Shown here: positions 18,094 to 26,888 of the stretch, piece by piece
Numbering within the stretch: the first letter of the stretch is position 1
Layout: every line of letters begins with the position of its first letter
Assembly: GCA_023439045.1 (NCBI GenBank)
Contig: JAEXOY010000043.1
Coordinates: 1-64,000, forward strand
DNA: 64,000 nt
Direction: 5' to 3'
Origin: Bacillota bacterium
GTDB lineage: Bacteria; Bacillota; Clostridia; Acetivibrionales; DSM-1351
Made by a program: the position numbers and the translations under genes
Notes under the pieces: model-generated
What the model saw: only the letters and a program-made list of their open reading frames with translations
What the model was told of the DNA's origin: nothing
Databases searched by the model: none

Positions 18094-18243
18094 TTGAGAA
18101 GTAAAAGATTAGAAAGGTATAAAAAATATAGACATAGACGTATTGCAAAAATCTTTTTATATTGTTTTTTCCTTCCATCAATTGTAGTAATTATGGGCTA
18201 TTTTATTATAGCAATAATAATACTTCCGCAGTGCTATGGTTAA
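18094..18243 (+). CDS. Small basic membrane protein, 49 residues
   Basis: An open frame starting at TTG 18094 with TTGGAGGA four bases upstream. The product begins MRSKRLERYKKYRHRRIAK, strongly basic, then one hydrophobic segment (about residues 20-45) rich in I, V and F, and ends PQCYG. This positive-inside single-span form is common for small regulatory or anchor proteins. No family was recognised. It points away from thrS, and a plus-strand terminator follows at 18389. Too short for confident coding statistics; the ribosome binding site and the membrane pattern are the evidence. Confidence 0.5.
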   Translation: MRSKRLERYKKYRHRRIAKIFLYCFFLPSIVVIMGYFIIAIIILPQCYG

Positions 18244-18388
18244 CTTTTTGCTGTATTGTCTATATTGTATATTTTTATTAAAAAAATTATAGCGAAAATC
18301 GTAAATTAATGCCATTGGAATATATTATAATAAATATTACAATTATATCGTGATAATAATTATATTTTCCTCCTTTAAATTATTTTCT

Positions 18389-18417
18389 AACCGGCATAGC
18401 TTAAGCCGGTTTTTATT
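18389..18417 (+). terminator. Rho-independent terminator, plus strand
   Basis: AACCGGC (18389-18395) pairs with GCCGGTT (18405-18411) and is followed by a T-rich tract. It would end a plus-strand transcript that includes the small gene at 18094. It also lies just beyond the comEA-like gene, which is on the other strand. Confidence 0.6.
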
Positions 18418-18438
18418 TGCCCAAAAATACCATTATAT

Positions 18439-19320
18439 TCATTCTGTACATATCATATCCTTGATTTTTTCAAAGCTTTTTTGTTTTATTCCTGCAACCT
18501 TCATAATGTCTTCATTTTTCTTGAAAGGTCCATTTTTTTCTCTATACTCAATTATGGCTGCAGCTGTTGCCTCACCAATACCTGGTAAAGTATCTAGCTG
18601 TTTAGTATCGGCTTTATTGATATTAATTTTTGATGCTTTATCGCTATTTTTATCTTGTTCTCCTATTACAGTGTTCATACTTTCTGTAATAATATCAACA
18701 CCTGAATTCTCAATGTATTCAATCTGTTCGGAGCTGCTAGTTTGATGTGTACCATTAGTTTTCTGGGTGTTATTCTGAGTATTAGTCTGATTAGTTCTTG
18801 CTTGAACAACGTTATTAGCCTGTTGTGTATTATTAGATTGAGTACCTTTGTTAGCCTGCTGTGCATTATTAGGTTGAGCACTCATATTATTTTGCTGAGA
18901 AACAGGTTTAATACGCAGCATTACATTTTCATTTAGAACAAACGCCAGATTTATATTGTTTTTATCTGCGTCCTGAGTAAAGCCACCGGCTGCGATAATT
19001 GCATCTTCAATAATCTGGCCCTTCCTAAGCACAACAACTCCGGGCTTACTCACGCACCCCGTTACATACACTTTTATCTGTTCCACTGCTTCGGTACTAG
19101 AAGCCATAGCTTGCTCACTGGTATTTGATGACGTAGTGTCATTTAGAATTATTTCTGTTGATTGACTTATTTCATCTGATTGACTTATTTCATCGAATGG
19201 TTGAAATTTTCCTGACAGAAGGTAGCCTACAATTCCTAATATAACTAATAATAGAACAATAGCAATAGCTATAATACTCTTGCTCAAAGTAAACTGTCTT
19301 CCAAATATACAAATATTCAT
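18439..19320 (-). CDS. ComEA-like DNA-binding protein (SLBB plus helix-hairpin-helix)
   Basis: A 293-residue membrane-anchored protein. ATG 19320 has AAGGAGA upstream; frames extending further lack a site. One membrane segment (about 12-35) leads to an external part: an SLBB/soluble-ligand domain (VYVTGCVSKPGVV...AAGGF), a Gln/Asn-rich linker (about 165-205, repeats of NNTQQANN type), and a C-terminal HhH pair (INKADTKQLDTLPGIGEATAAAI). This order is that of ComEA, the DNA receptor of competence. No comEB or comEC follows; the gene stands alone. The tandem DEISQS repeat near residue 45 is unusual. Confidence 0.85.
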   Translation of the reverse strand: MNICIFGRQFTLSKSIIAIAIVLLLVILGIVGYLLSGKFQPFDEISQSDEISQSTEIILNDTTSSNTSEQAMASSTEAVEQIKVYVTGCVSKPGVVVLRKGQIIEDAIIAAGGFTQDADKNNINLAFVLNENVMLRIKPVSQQNNMSAQPNNAQQANKGTQSNNTQQANNVVQARTNQTNTQNNTQKTNGTHQTSSSEQIEYIENSGVDIITESMNTVIGEQDKNSDKASKININKADTKQLDTLPGIGEATAAAIIEYREKNGPFKKNEDIMKVAGIKQKSFEKIKDMICTE

Positions 19321-19483
19321 TTTTCTCCTTATCCGGGAATAAAAGATATGATGATGTGAATAAAGAGAGTATAACACAACAATATGGAAATTACTAGAAA
19401 TAAAAATTAAATAACGAAAAATATTTTTAAAATTATATAATTTGTTTTATAATGGTATTAGCATTCAAAACTAAGGAGAAAAT

Positions 19484-20833
19484 ATGAAAAGACTAATTTC
19501 TACATTTATTGTCATTCTTATACTCTTGTTTCAAGCAATCCCAGCTTTTTGCGCTACCTCCCCTGAAGTAGAGGCTCAAGCATATATTCTTATGGATTCA
19601 AAAAGTGGAAGAGTTTTGTATGAGTATAATGCAGATACCCCTTGGAGACCAGCAAGCACAACTAAAATCATGACTGCATTAGTCGCTCTGAAAAATGCAC
19701 CTCTTGATCAAGTTATGACTGCTAGTCATGATGCTATTACTGACATTGGTGTAGGTGGAATGAATATAGGTATTATGGCAGATGAACAAATGACACTTAA
19801 TGACCTGCTTCATGCCTTACTTATTGTATCAGCTAATGAATCAGCAAATATCATCGCGGAAAATACTTTTGCCAGCAAGCAGGAATTCATAGATGAAATG
19901 AACAAAACCGCAAAGCAGTTAGGAGCAGTAAACACTCATTTTACAAATCCAAATGGAATTGATGAGACAGAACGTGACAAGGATATGTTTACTACTGCTA
20001 GGGATCTGGCTATTATCGCTAGAGAATGTATGACTGATCCCGTATTCAGAACAATTGTCAGCAATAATCAATTGACTACTCTGTCTCCTACAAATAAACA
20101 TTCTAGCTGGCCAGTTTTAAACAATACCAGTAAGATTCTAGGAAAAACCTTCACTTATGGGAATGCTCAAGATAATAGTAAGGAATTTACGATTATTGGT
20201 GTGAAAACAGGTTCAACAATGCGAGCTGGCTCAAATTATGTTTCCTGTGCAGTTAATAAGGAAGGTCAAGAGCTTATTTCGGTTATTTTGGGAGTTAAGT
20301 CTCAACCTGGTAAAGATGTATTTAAGTTTACAGAAAATTTAATCCGTGCAGGGTTTGAAAACTTTTCGTCTCAGATGATAATTGATAGAAATGCTTATAT
20401 TGATAGCATTACAGTAGCTGATGCAGCAGATGATGGTAAAATTGATCTGGTGACAAAAAACACAATTGATGCCATGCTTCCAAATGACAGATCGTTATGG
20501 AATCTTGAGAAAAAAGTAAGCATCAAACAGGATGTCGTTGCACCAATAAAAAAAGGTGACATACTTGGTACAATTGAATACACAGAAAATGGTATTACTA
20601 TTGGAAAGTCTGATATAGTATCAACAAGAACTGTTGATATGAGCTTTAAAGCCAAGGCCAATGATTTTATAGGGGATCTTTTAAAAAATAAGCTATTCAA
20701 GCTTTGTTTTATAGTAATATGTGTAATTATAGTTTTTTTGATAATAAGATTTATCCTCAGAAGAATTTCCAGAAGAAGAAGATATTTACTAAGTAGAAAA
20801 TCAACATATAAACGTTGGAAAAATAATAGATAA
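19484..20833 (+). CDS. D-alanyl-D-alanine carboxypeptidase (PBP5/DacF family)
   Basis: A 449-residue penicillin-binding protein. The ATG has AAGGAGA upstream. A signal peptide (1-24, ending AFCA) precedes the S11 peptidase domain with the three active-site motifs: SxxK in PASTTKIM, SxN in VSANESAN and KTG in GVKTGSTM. A C-terminal all-beta domain (about 290-390) and a hydrophobic segment (about 405-428) followed by an Arg/Lys-rich tail anchor it in the membrane. It trims the terminal D-Ala from peptidoglycan stem peptides and so limits cross-linking. Related DacF/DacB proteins act in growth or sporulation; which applies here is not known. Confidence 0.93.
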   Translation: MKRLISTFIVILILLFQAIPAFCATSPEVEAQAYILMDSKSGRVLYEYNADTPWRPASTTKIMTALVALKNAPLDQVMTASHDAITDIGVGGMNIGIMADEQMTLNDLLHALLIVSANESANIIAENTFASKQEFIDEMNKTAKQLGAVNTHFTNPNGIDETERDKDMFTTARDLAIIARECMTDPVFRTIVSNNQLTTLSPTNKHSSWPVLNNTSKILGKTFTYGNAQDNSKEFTIIGVKTGSTMRAGSNYVSCAVNKEGQELISVILGVKSQPGKDVFKFTENLIRAGFENFSSQMIIDRNAYIDSITVADAADDGKIDLVTKNTIDAMLPNDRSLWNLEKKVSIKQDVVAPIKKGDILGTIEYTENGITIGKSDIVSTRTVDMSFKAKANDFIGDLLKNKLFKLCFIVICVIIVFLIIRFILRRISRRRRYLLSRKSTYKRWKNNR

Positions 20834-20976
20834 TACATTTGTATTAATATTCAAACAAAATTATATTGATTTAAATTGATAATGCATATATTATAATATA
20901 GGGTTATATGTAATATATTCGTAATATATTTGTAATATAAGCTATTTTGCATACTTTAAAGGAGTGTATTAACATA

Positions 20977-22692
20977 ATGAAAGCTCAAGCGATTTACCAA
21001 ACCAGACAAATTAATAACATGAAGGACATGATGGTTCAGAGTGAAAAACTATTTGGTTCAAGAAACGCTTTCAACATTAAAGATACTAGTGGAGAATACT
21101 ATACAAAGACATATACTCAAGTTAAATCAGAAATAGATCAAATGGGAACAGCTCTTATTGAATTAGGACTTAAGGGTGAGAGAATTGCAATTATCTCACA
21201 GAATAGACATGAATGGTGTACAGCCTATTTGTGCATTACAGGTGGAGTTGGGGTTGTTGTTCCTTTGGATAGAGAACTTCCCTTCCATGAAGTTCAAAAT
21301 CTTATCAGTAGATCGGGTATAAGTGCTATTTTCTTTTCTGGAAAGCATAGAAAAGATATGGAAAAGTTGTCCCAGTCTTCTCAAATAAAATACTATATTG
21401 ATATGGATGCTGACGAAGATGTTGATAACTTTCTTTCATACACTAAACTTATAGAAAAAGGCAAAAAGCTTCTTTCAGAGGGCAATAGAAGCTATATTGA
21501 TGCAACAATTGATGATGAAGCTATGGTTGCATTGATATTTACCTCTGGAACAACTGACTTAGCCAAAGGAGTTATGCTCTCAAGCAAAAACATATGCAGT
21601 GATGTAATGGCTGTTTGCTCCATGCTAACAATTGATGAAACAGACAGTGCATTGTCTATTCTCCCTTTGCATCATACGTATGAGTGTACTGCAGGCTTTT
21701 TGGTAATGATGTATAACGGTTGCTGTCTTGCATTTAATGAAGGATTAAAGCATATTGTAAATAACCTTCAAGAAACAAAACCTACCATACTGATGCTCGT
21801 ACCTCTTATTTTAGAGAACATGCACAAGAAAATAATGAAGCAGGCTTCAAGTAGCGTGGTGGGAAAAATCAAAATGGATACTGCCATATCGCTTTGCAGC
21901 TTCTTGTATACTGCTTTGAAAATAGATATCCGTAAGAAAGTCTTCAAAAAGGTTCATGATGTATTTGGTGGTAATGTTCGTTTGGTTATTTGTGGTGCAG
22001 CTGCTATAAATCCAAATGTATCAAATGATCTATACAGTATGGGTGTCAGAATTGTACAGGGTTATGGACTTACAGAATGCTCACCTATTGTTGCCGTCAA
22101 TAACGACAAGGGATTCCGCCATGATTCAGCAGGTAAGGCCTTGGCGGGTATTGAGATTAAGATTGATAATGCTGATGATGAGGGTATAGGCGAGATTGTA
22201 ATACGTGGAGATAATGTAATGCTTGGTTATTACGAGAATGAACTAGCTACAAAGAACGTATTGAAAAACGGCTGGCTTTATACTGGTGACATTGGATATA
22301 TGGACGAAGAGGGATATATATATATTACAGGGCGTAAAAAGAATGTAATTGTTACTAAAAACGGCAAGAATATCTTCCCCGAGGAGGTTGAAGCTTATCT
22401 TGCAAAGTCTCCTTATGTCAAGGAAAGCCTAGTTTGGGGCAGATATGACGAGGAGTCAGGCGAGACTGAGGTCAATGCAAAAATTGTACCTGATATGGAT
22501 GAGATCAAACAACGCCTTGGCACTGATACTGTTTCCACTGAAGAGATTACTAAACTGATTCAGTCAGAAATAAAGGAAATTAACAAGCTAATGCCTTTAT
22601 ATAAGCGCATTAAGGACTTTACAATCAGGGAAGAAGAATTTGCGAAGACAACTACAAAAAAGATAAAAAGATATGTGGAAAATGCAAGTTAA
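20977..22692 (+). CDS. AMP-forming acyl-CoA synthetase (long-chain type)
   Basis: A 571-residue adenylate-forming ligase. ATG 20977 follows AAAGGAGTG; an earlier ATG at 20947 precedes that site. The AMP-binding core shows ALIFTSGTTDLAKGVMLS (P-loop, with TDLAKG in place of the usual TGxPKG), YGLTECSP, and the hinge region GWLYTGDIGYMDEEGYIYITGRKKN with the C-terminal Lys near KTTTKKIKR. The enzyme activates a carboxylic acid, probably a fatty acid, to its CoA thioester. It is convergent with the desaturase gene, with a shared hairpin between. Substrate chain length is not readable. Confidence 0.9.
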   Translation: MKAQAIYQTRQINNMKDMMVQSEKLFGSRNAFNIKDTSGEYYTKTYTQVKSEIDQMGTALIELGLKGERIAIISQNRHEWCTAYLCITGGVGVVVPLDRELPFHEVQNLISRSGISAIFFSGKHRKDMEKLSQSSQIKYYIDMDADEDVDNFLSYTKLIEKGKKLLSEGNRSYIDATIDDEAMVALIFTSGTTDLAKGVMLSSKNICSDVMAVCSMLTIDETDSALSILPLHHTYECTAGFLVMMYNGCCLAFNEGLKHIVNNLQETKPTILMLVPLILENMHKKIMKQASSSVVGKIKMDTAISLCSFLYTALKIDIRKKVFKKVHDVFGGNVRLVICGAAAINPNVSNDLYSMGVRIVQGYGLTECSPIVAVNNDKGFRHDSAGKALAGIEIKIDNADDEGIGEIVIRGDNVMLGYYENELATKNVLKNGWLYTGDIGYMDEEGYIYITGRKKNVIVTKNGKNIFPEEVEAYLAKSPYVKESLVWGRYDEESGETEVNAKIVPDMDEIKQRLGTDTVSTEEITKLIQSEIKEINKLMPLYKRIKDFTIREEEFAKTTTKKIKRYVENAS

Positions 22693-22695
22693 ATT

Positions 22696-22726
22696 AAGAA
22701 GCAGCCTAATAAGCTGCTTCTTTTAT
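22696..22726 (+). terminator. Bidirectional terminator between convergent genes
   Basis: AAGAAGCAGC (22696-22705) pairs with 22713-22722, followed by a T-rich stretch on the plus strand. The TAG stop of the minus-strand desaturase gene lies in the loop. Confidence 0.8.
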
Positions 22727-24172
22727 TATCTGCTTTGCAGCAATTTCTGAACATATCAAAACTATTGACGCCCCATTTCCTGGGTGTACCGATTTGCCAA
22801 CAAAGTACAAATTATTGAGTTTTTTAGATTTTACTTGGGGCCTCAATATTATGCTTTGCATATTTGTATGTGCTATGCCATAAGCACCCCCCTGCCAGTA
22901 GTTATAGTCATGAAGGAAATCATTTGGAGTTAGAAAGTCCTCATACTCTATATGCTGCTCAATATCTTCCAAACCTTCTATACTGGAGAGCTTATTAATA
23001 CATATTTTTTTGAGATATTCTACTGATGAGTTATCCCACGTTATACTATTAAAGGTTAGGTTGGGTACTCTTACAAGCACATTTATGGCCATTTTCCCTT
23101 TAGCGCACATAGTATCGTCTATCGCAGCAGGATTATATACATATAGCTGACAATCCTCCGGCAACTGTCCCCGAAATACCCTATGCACTTCACTTTTAAA
23201 ATTATTGTTAACAAAGAGATTATGAAGCTTAAGAATTGGATAAATCTTATCTATGCCTAAATGAAGTACAAAGGTTCCGCAAGAAGACTTATACTTCCTA
23301 TTATCAATGGGCTTCTGCAAAAGCGTAGTATTTGTGTATTGATAATCACTGTTTGCAACTAATACATCTGCACTAACAAATTTATCGTTGACAATAACTC
23401 CGGTAGCATTTCTGCCATTTACGCATATTTCTTGAACGTTAGAGGAGGTGTATATTTCTCCTCCAGCCTCTAAGACTGCTTTTAAAAGAGCACCTGAGTA
23501 TTGTGCAAGTCCATTCTTAATATATCCTATCCCATCAATCTGAGAAATAGCAGGAATCATACAATATGTGTTAGAGATTTTATAAGGAGAGCTACCTATA
23601 AACAAAACCTGCATAAGAATTATATTTGCAAGACCTTCGTCCTCAATATAAGTATTAACATAATTTGCTGCTGTCTTTAACACATCGAGACGAAGCAGGC
23701 TGAACAAAGACATTATATTATCTGAGCCTGTAATAAATGGTTTTGAGAGAAGCTTTTGTCTTGCTATCCTATACTTATAATAAGACTTTGTAATAAGTCT
23801 CATATAATTATCACCTTGTCCAGGAAAAATGCTGTGGATGTTATTTAATAGATCCTTTATATCATAGCTTAAGTCTAAGTACTTTTCTGAATCAAAGAAA
23901 GCACGGTAAGCTTCGTTGGTATATGATATATCATAATACTGTCTTGGATTAAGATCACAATCTAAAAAAACCTTATCATATTCTATCGGTGAAATACCTA
24001 TCGATGCACAATAATCAAATATATATTGGCCACAAGGACTTTTCATGTAGTGCACCACCCCTCCAACATGACCACTTTTCTCGTATATTGAGACATTAAA
24101 GCCTGATTTTAACAGCCTTAGGGCAGTAGCTAATCCGCCTAAACCAGCCCCTATTATTATTACCTTTTTCAT
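22706..24172 (-). CDS. CrtI/CrtN-type phytoene desaturase-like flavoprotein
   Basis: A 488-residue FAD-dependent oxidoreductase. ATG 24172 is set by AAAGGAGG seven bases before it. The dinucleotide-binding motif VIIIGAGLGGLATALRL opens the protein and the C-terminal FAD-binding block reads LYFVGKSVHPGNGASIVLICSE, matching the carotenoid desaturase/isomerase family (compare HPGxG...). Length is typical. It lies 43 bases downstream of a cis-prenyltransferase gene on the same strand. That pairing suggests desaturation or rearrangement of an isoprenoid made by the neighbour. No CrtB/CrtM-type squalene or phytoene synthase lies nearby, so a classical carotenoid route is not supported here. Confidence 0.85.
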   Translation of the reverse strand: MKKVIIIGAGLGGLATALRLLKSGFNVSIYEKSGHVGGVVHYMKSPCGQYIFDYCASIGISPIEYDKVFLDCDLNPRQYYDISYTNEAYRAFFDSEKYLDLSYDIKDLLNNIHSIFPGQGDNYMRLITKSYYKYRIARQKLLSKPFITGSDNIMSLFSLLRLDVLKTAANYVNTYIEDEGLANIILMQVLFIGSSPYKISNTYCMIPAISQIDGIGYIKNGLAQYSGALLKAVLEAGGEIYTSSNVQEICVNGRNATGVIVNDKFVSADVLVANSDYQYTNTTLLQKPIDNRKYKSSCGTFVLHLGIDKIYPILKLHNLFVNNNFKSEVHRVFRGQLPEDCQLYVYNPAAIDDTMCAKGKMAINVLVRVPNLTFNSITWDNSSVEYLKKICINKLSSIEGLEDIEQHIEYEDFLTPNDFLHDYNYWQGGAYGIAHTNMQSIILRPQVKSKKLNNLYFVGKSVHPGNGASIVLICSEIAAKQIIKEAAY

Positions 24173-24215
24173 TACAAAGCCTCCTTTATATACGTGCTTA
24201 GGAGCTGTAATGACA

Positions 24216-24869
24216 CTAACCTCCCAAAGTGATATCCTGCGTATTATACCACTTGATGGCATCATGAAAGTCACTAGGTTCAAAATCTGGCCAGTACTTA
24301 TCCACTACGTAAAAGTCAGCATAGACAGATTGCACAGGAAGAAAGCCCGATAACCGCCTTCGTCCTCCCCACCTAATTATCATATCAATTCTCGAAACAT
24401 CTCTGGACATGAGTCCTGCTTGGATAGTAGATCTATTTGTTGTATTTGTGTTGAGCTCGGACATATCCCATTCCCAACCATAGTTAACCAGAAAATTAAC
24501 TCTCATTCCACCCTTACCGATATTTGTACGTTGCTCTGTATACTTTAGTAGTTCTTTTGGAAAGTGCCTAGATTTTGTATTACCCAATACAAGTAAGGAT
24601 ACATTCTCTCCTGCAATAGCCTCTACTGCATCTATACACGCCTGTACGAATGCCTCAACCTGATTGGGAGGCCTTTTTAGGTTGTCTGTGGTAAACCCAT
24701 AGTAAGTTAATTCATTTACTCCATAGTCCATCGCCAGCTTTAAAACCTGCAAGCCAGGGTCTATGCCTTTTGAATAGCCATCCTGTTTATCGAAACCATT
24801 ATTCTGAGCCCATCTTCTATTACCGTCAGGTATTATCCCAATATGTGAAGGAATTCTCAACGTAATCAT
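24216..24869 (-). CDS. Divergent short cis-prenyltransferase (UppS family)
   Basis: A 217-residue enzyme, about 30 shorter than housekeeping undecaprenyl diphosphate synthases. HIGIIPDGNRRWA carries the catalytic Asp15, and TYYGFTTDNLKRP aligns with the substrate-binding TLYAFSTENWKRP. The C-terminal motif is RWGGRRRLSGFLPVQ rather than RTGGEQRLSNFLLWQ, and the usual NYGGR is replaced by NYGWEW. The fold and diphosphate-binding residues are therefore kept, but the region that governs the acceptor or product differs. It is probably not the essential wall-lipid enzyme. The gene precedes the CrtI-like gene and is likely co-transcribed. The product chain length is unknown. The ribosome binding site is weak (AAAAGG close to ATG). 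Confidence 0.85.
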   Translation of the reverse strand: MITLRIPSHIGIIPDGNRRWAQNNGFDKQDGYSKGIDPGLQVLKLAMDYGVNELTYYGFTTDNLKRPPNQVEAFVQACIDAVEAIAGENVSLLVLGNTKSRHFPKELLKYTEQRTNIGKGGMRVNFLVNYGWEWDMSELNTNTTNRSTIQAGLMSRDVSRIDMIIRWGGRRRLSGFLPVQSVYADFYVVDKYWPDFEPSDFHDAIKWYNTQDITLGG

Positions 24870-24961
24870 CTACCTTTTGTAATTTTACTATACCTTCAAT
24901 ATTGCCAACATTTTTACTGAAAAAACACTTATTAGATAAAATGATATAAATATTTAAACCG

Positions 24962-25024
24962 AAAAAGCCATATCCAGAAGCCTTCTGCATATACTACAAA
25001 AAGGGTTCCAAATATGGCTTAAAA
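24962..25024 (-). terminator. Terminator after the ABC-F gene
   Basis: AAGCCATAT near 24965 pairs with ATATGGCTT (25012-25020), with a smaller hairpin inside, followed on the minus strand by a T run at 24962-24966. It separates the ABC-F gene from the prenyltransferase gene downstream. Nothing else is seen in 24870-25121. Confidence 0.6.
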
Positions 25025-25121
25025 ATTTAATATAATAGCTTAAATATGATGGCATAAAACACTATAATAGCCTAAATTTAGTTAATAATATAAATGAATT
25101 ATTTAGCTAATTAGTACTTAA

Positions 25122-26738
25122 TCAGCTCCACATTTCCTTTCTCAACGCCTGAATATCTTCATTCTCAAGGTATTCATCATAACTCATCTGTCTATCAATT
25201 ATACCCTTTGGTGTGATTTCAATTATTCTATTTGCGACAGTCTGTACAAACTCATGGTCGTGTGAAGTAAACAGTAGTGTTCCCTTATAATTGATAAGTC
25301 CATTATTAAGTGCAGTGATTGATTCCAAATCCAAGTGATTTGTAGGTTCGTCCAGTACAAGTACATTTGCACCTGAAAGCATCATTTTTGACAGCATGCA
25401 GCGAACCTTTTCTCCTCCTGACAGAACACTAGCCTTTTTGAGGGCTTCTTCACCAGAGAATAGCATTCTTCCAAGCCAACCTCTCAAGAAAGTCTCTGTC
25501 TGGTCCTTTGAATATTGTCTAAGCCAGTCCACAAGGCTCAAATCTACACCGTCAAAGAATTCTGAGTTATCTCTTGGGAAATAGGCTTGTGAAGTAGTAA
25601 TACCCCACTTAAAATCGCCGCTGTCAGCTTCCAGCTCGCCCATAAGAATTTTAAAAAGTGTAGTTTTGGCAACGCCATTAGTACCTACAAAGGCAATTTT
25701 ATCGTTTTTATTAACAATAAAGCTAATATCCTTTAATACCTGTTCCCCTTCAATCTCCTTGCTTATTCCATTTACCATAAGCAGGTCATTTCCAGCCTCT
25801 CTATCAGGCTTGAAATCAACAAAGGGATATTTCCTTGAGGACGGCTGAATGTCTTCTAAGGTAAGCTTATCCAAAAGCTTCTTTCTTGAGGTTGCCTGCT
25901 TTGACTTAGATGCATTTGCACTGAATCGCTGGATAAATTCCTGCAATTCCTTCATCTTTGCCTCAGTCTTTTTATTTAAGTCCTTTTGCTGCTGCAGCGC
26001 AAGCTGACTTGATTGATACCAAAAATCATAGTTACCCACATACATCTGTATCTTTGAATAATCAATATCCACAATATGAGTACATACCTTGTTCAAAAAG
26101 TGTCTGTCATGGGATACCACTATTACAGTGTTCTCAAAGTTCATAAGGAAGTTTTCAAGCCATGTGATAGAAGCAACGTCCAAGTGGTTGGTAGGTTCGT
26201 CCATCAGAAGAATGTCAGGATTTCCAAAGAGTGCTTGCGCCAGCAGTACTCTGACCTTTTCATTACCGTCCAACTCTTTCATCTTTTTGTAATGATATTC
26301 TTCACCTATATTAAGACCGTTAAGAAGAATAGCCGCATCTGACTCAGCTTCCCAACCGTTCATTTCAGCAAATTCTGCCTCAAGCTCGGACAAAAGTATA
26401 CCCTCAGCTTCAGTAAATTCTGACTTTTGATAAAGAACCTCTTTTTGTTCCATTATCTCAACCAATCTCTGGTGGCCCATCATTACGGTTTTTAAAACAT
26501 CATATTCATCAAACTCATAATGATTTTGCTTTAATATTGCCATTCTTTCCCCAGGAGTAATAGACACATCTCCTTTATTGGGCTCAATCTCACCAGATAA
26601 AATTTTCAAAAAGGTGGATTTTCCTGCTCCATTGGCTCCTATTAATCCATAACAGTTTCCTGGAGTAAATTTTACATTAACATTTTCAAATAAAGCTCGT
26701 CCTCCAAATCGTAGAGAAACGCCGTTTGCACTAATCAT
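25122..26738 (-). CDS. ABC-F family ATPase (YbiT/YkpA-like)
   Basis: A 538-residue soluble protein with two nucleotide-binding domains and no membrane segment. Walker A motifs are GANGAGKSTFLK and GTNGVAKTTLFK; Walker B motifs are DILLMDEPTNHLD and NVLVLDEPTNHLD. The second signature is the normal LSGGEK, while the first is degenerate (LDGNEK), as is usual in the YbiT branch. The interdomain linker (about 240-320) is Lys/Gln-rich and holds SANASKSKQATSRKK. ABC-F proteins act on the ribosome as translation factors or antibiotic-resistance proteins; this branch is not usually linked to resistance. GAAAGGAAAG precedes the ATG. Confidence 0.92.
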   Translation of the reverse strand: MISANGVSLRFGGRALFENVNVKFTPGNCYGLIGANGAGKSTFLKILSGEIEPNKGDVSITPGERMAILKQNHYEFDEYDVLKTVMMGHQRLVEIMEQKEVLYQKSEFTEAEGILLSELEAEFAEMNGWEAESDAAILLNGLNIGEEYHYKKMKELDGNEKVRVLLAQALFGNPDILLMDEPTNHLDVASITWLENFLMNFENTVIVVSHDRHFLNKVCTHIVDIDYSKIQMYVGNYDFWYQSSQLALQQQKDLNKKTEAKMKELQEFIQRFSANASKSKQATSRKKLLDKLTLEDIQPSSRKYPFVDFKPDREAGNDLLMVNGISKEIEGEQVLKDISFIVNKNDKIAFVGTNGVAKTTLFKILMGELEADSGDFKWGITTSQAYFPRDNSEFFDGVDLSLVDWLRQYSKDQTETFLRGWLGRMLFSGEEALKKASVLSGGEKVRCMLSKMMLSGANVLVLDEPTNHLDLESITALNNGLINYKGTLLFTSHDHEFVQTVANRIIEITPKGIIDRQMSYDEYLENEDIQALRKEMWS

Positions 26739-26760
26739 TTTTAATTCTTTCCTTTCAATT

Positions 26761-26824
26761 ATAAATACTTAATTAACCTGATAGTAAATACTTAATAAAA
26801 CCTGATAGTAAATACTTAATAAAA
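26761..26824. repeat. Tandem 24-bp repeat before the ABC-F gene
   Basis: Two identical 24-bp units, 26777-26800 and 26801-26824, each starting CCTGATAGTAAATACTTAAT, follow a partial third unit at 26761-26776. They lie in the 5' leader region of the ABC-F gene, between it and the MATE gene. No stem or coding role is apparent. Confidence 0.85.
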
Positions 26825-26888
26825 CCTTTTATAAAAATACTACTAAAGCCTTTTACTTTATAATAAACTCTTATAACACATGGCAAAA

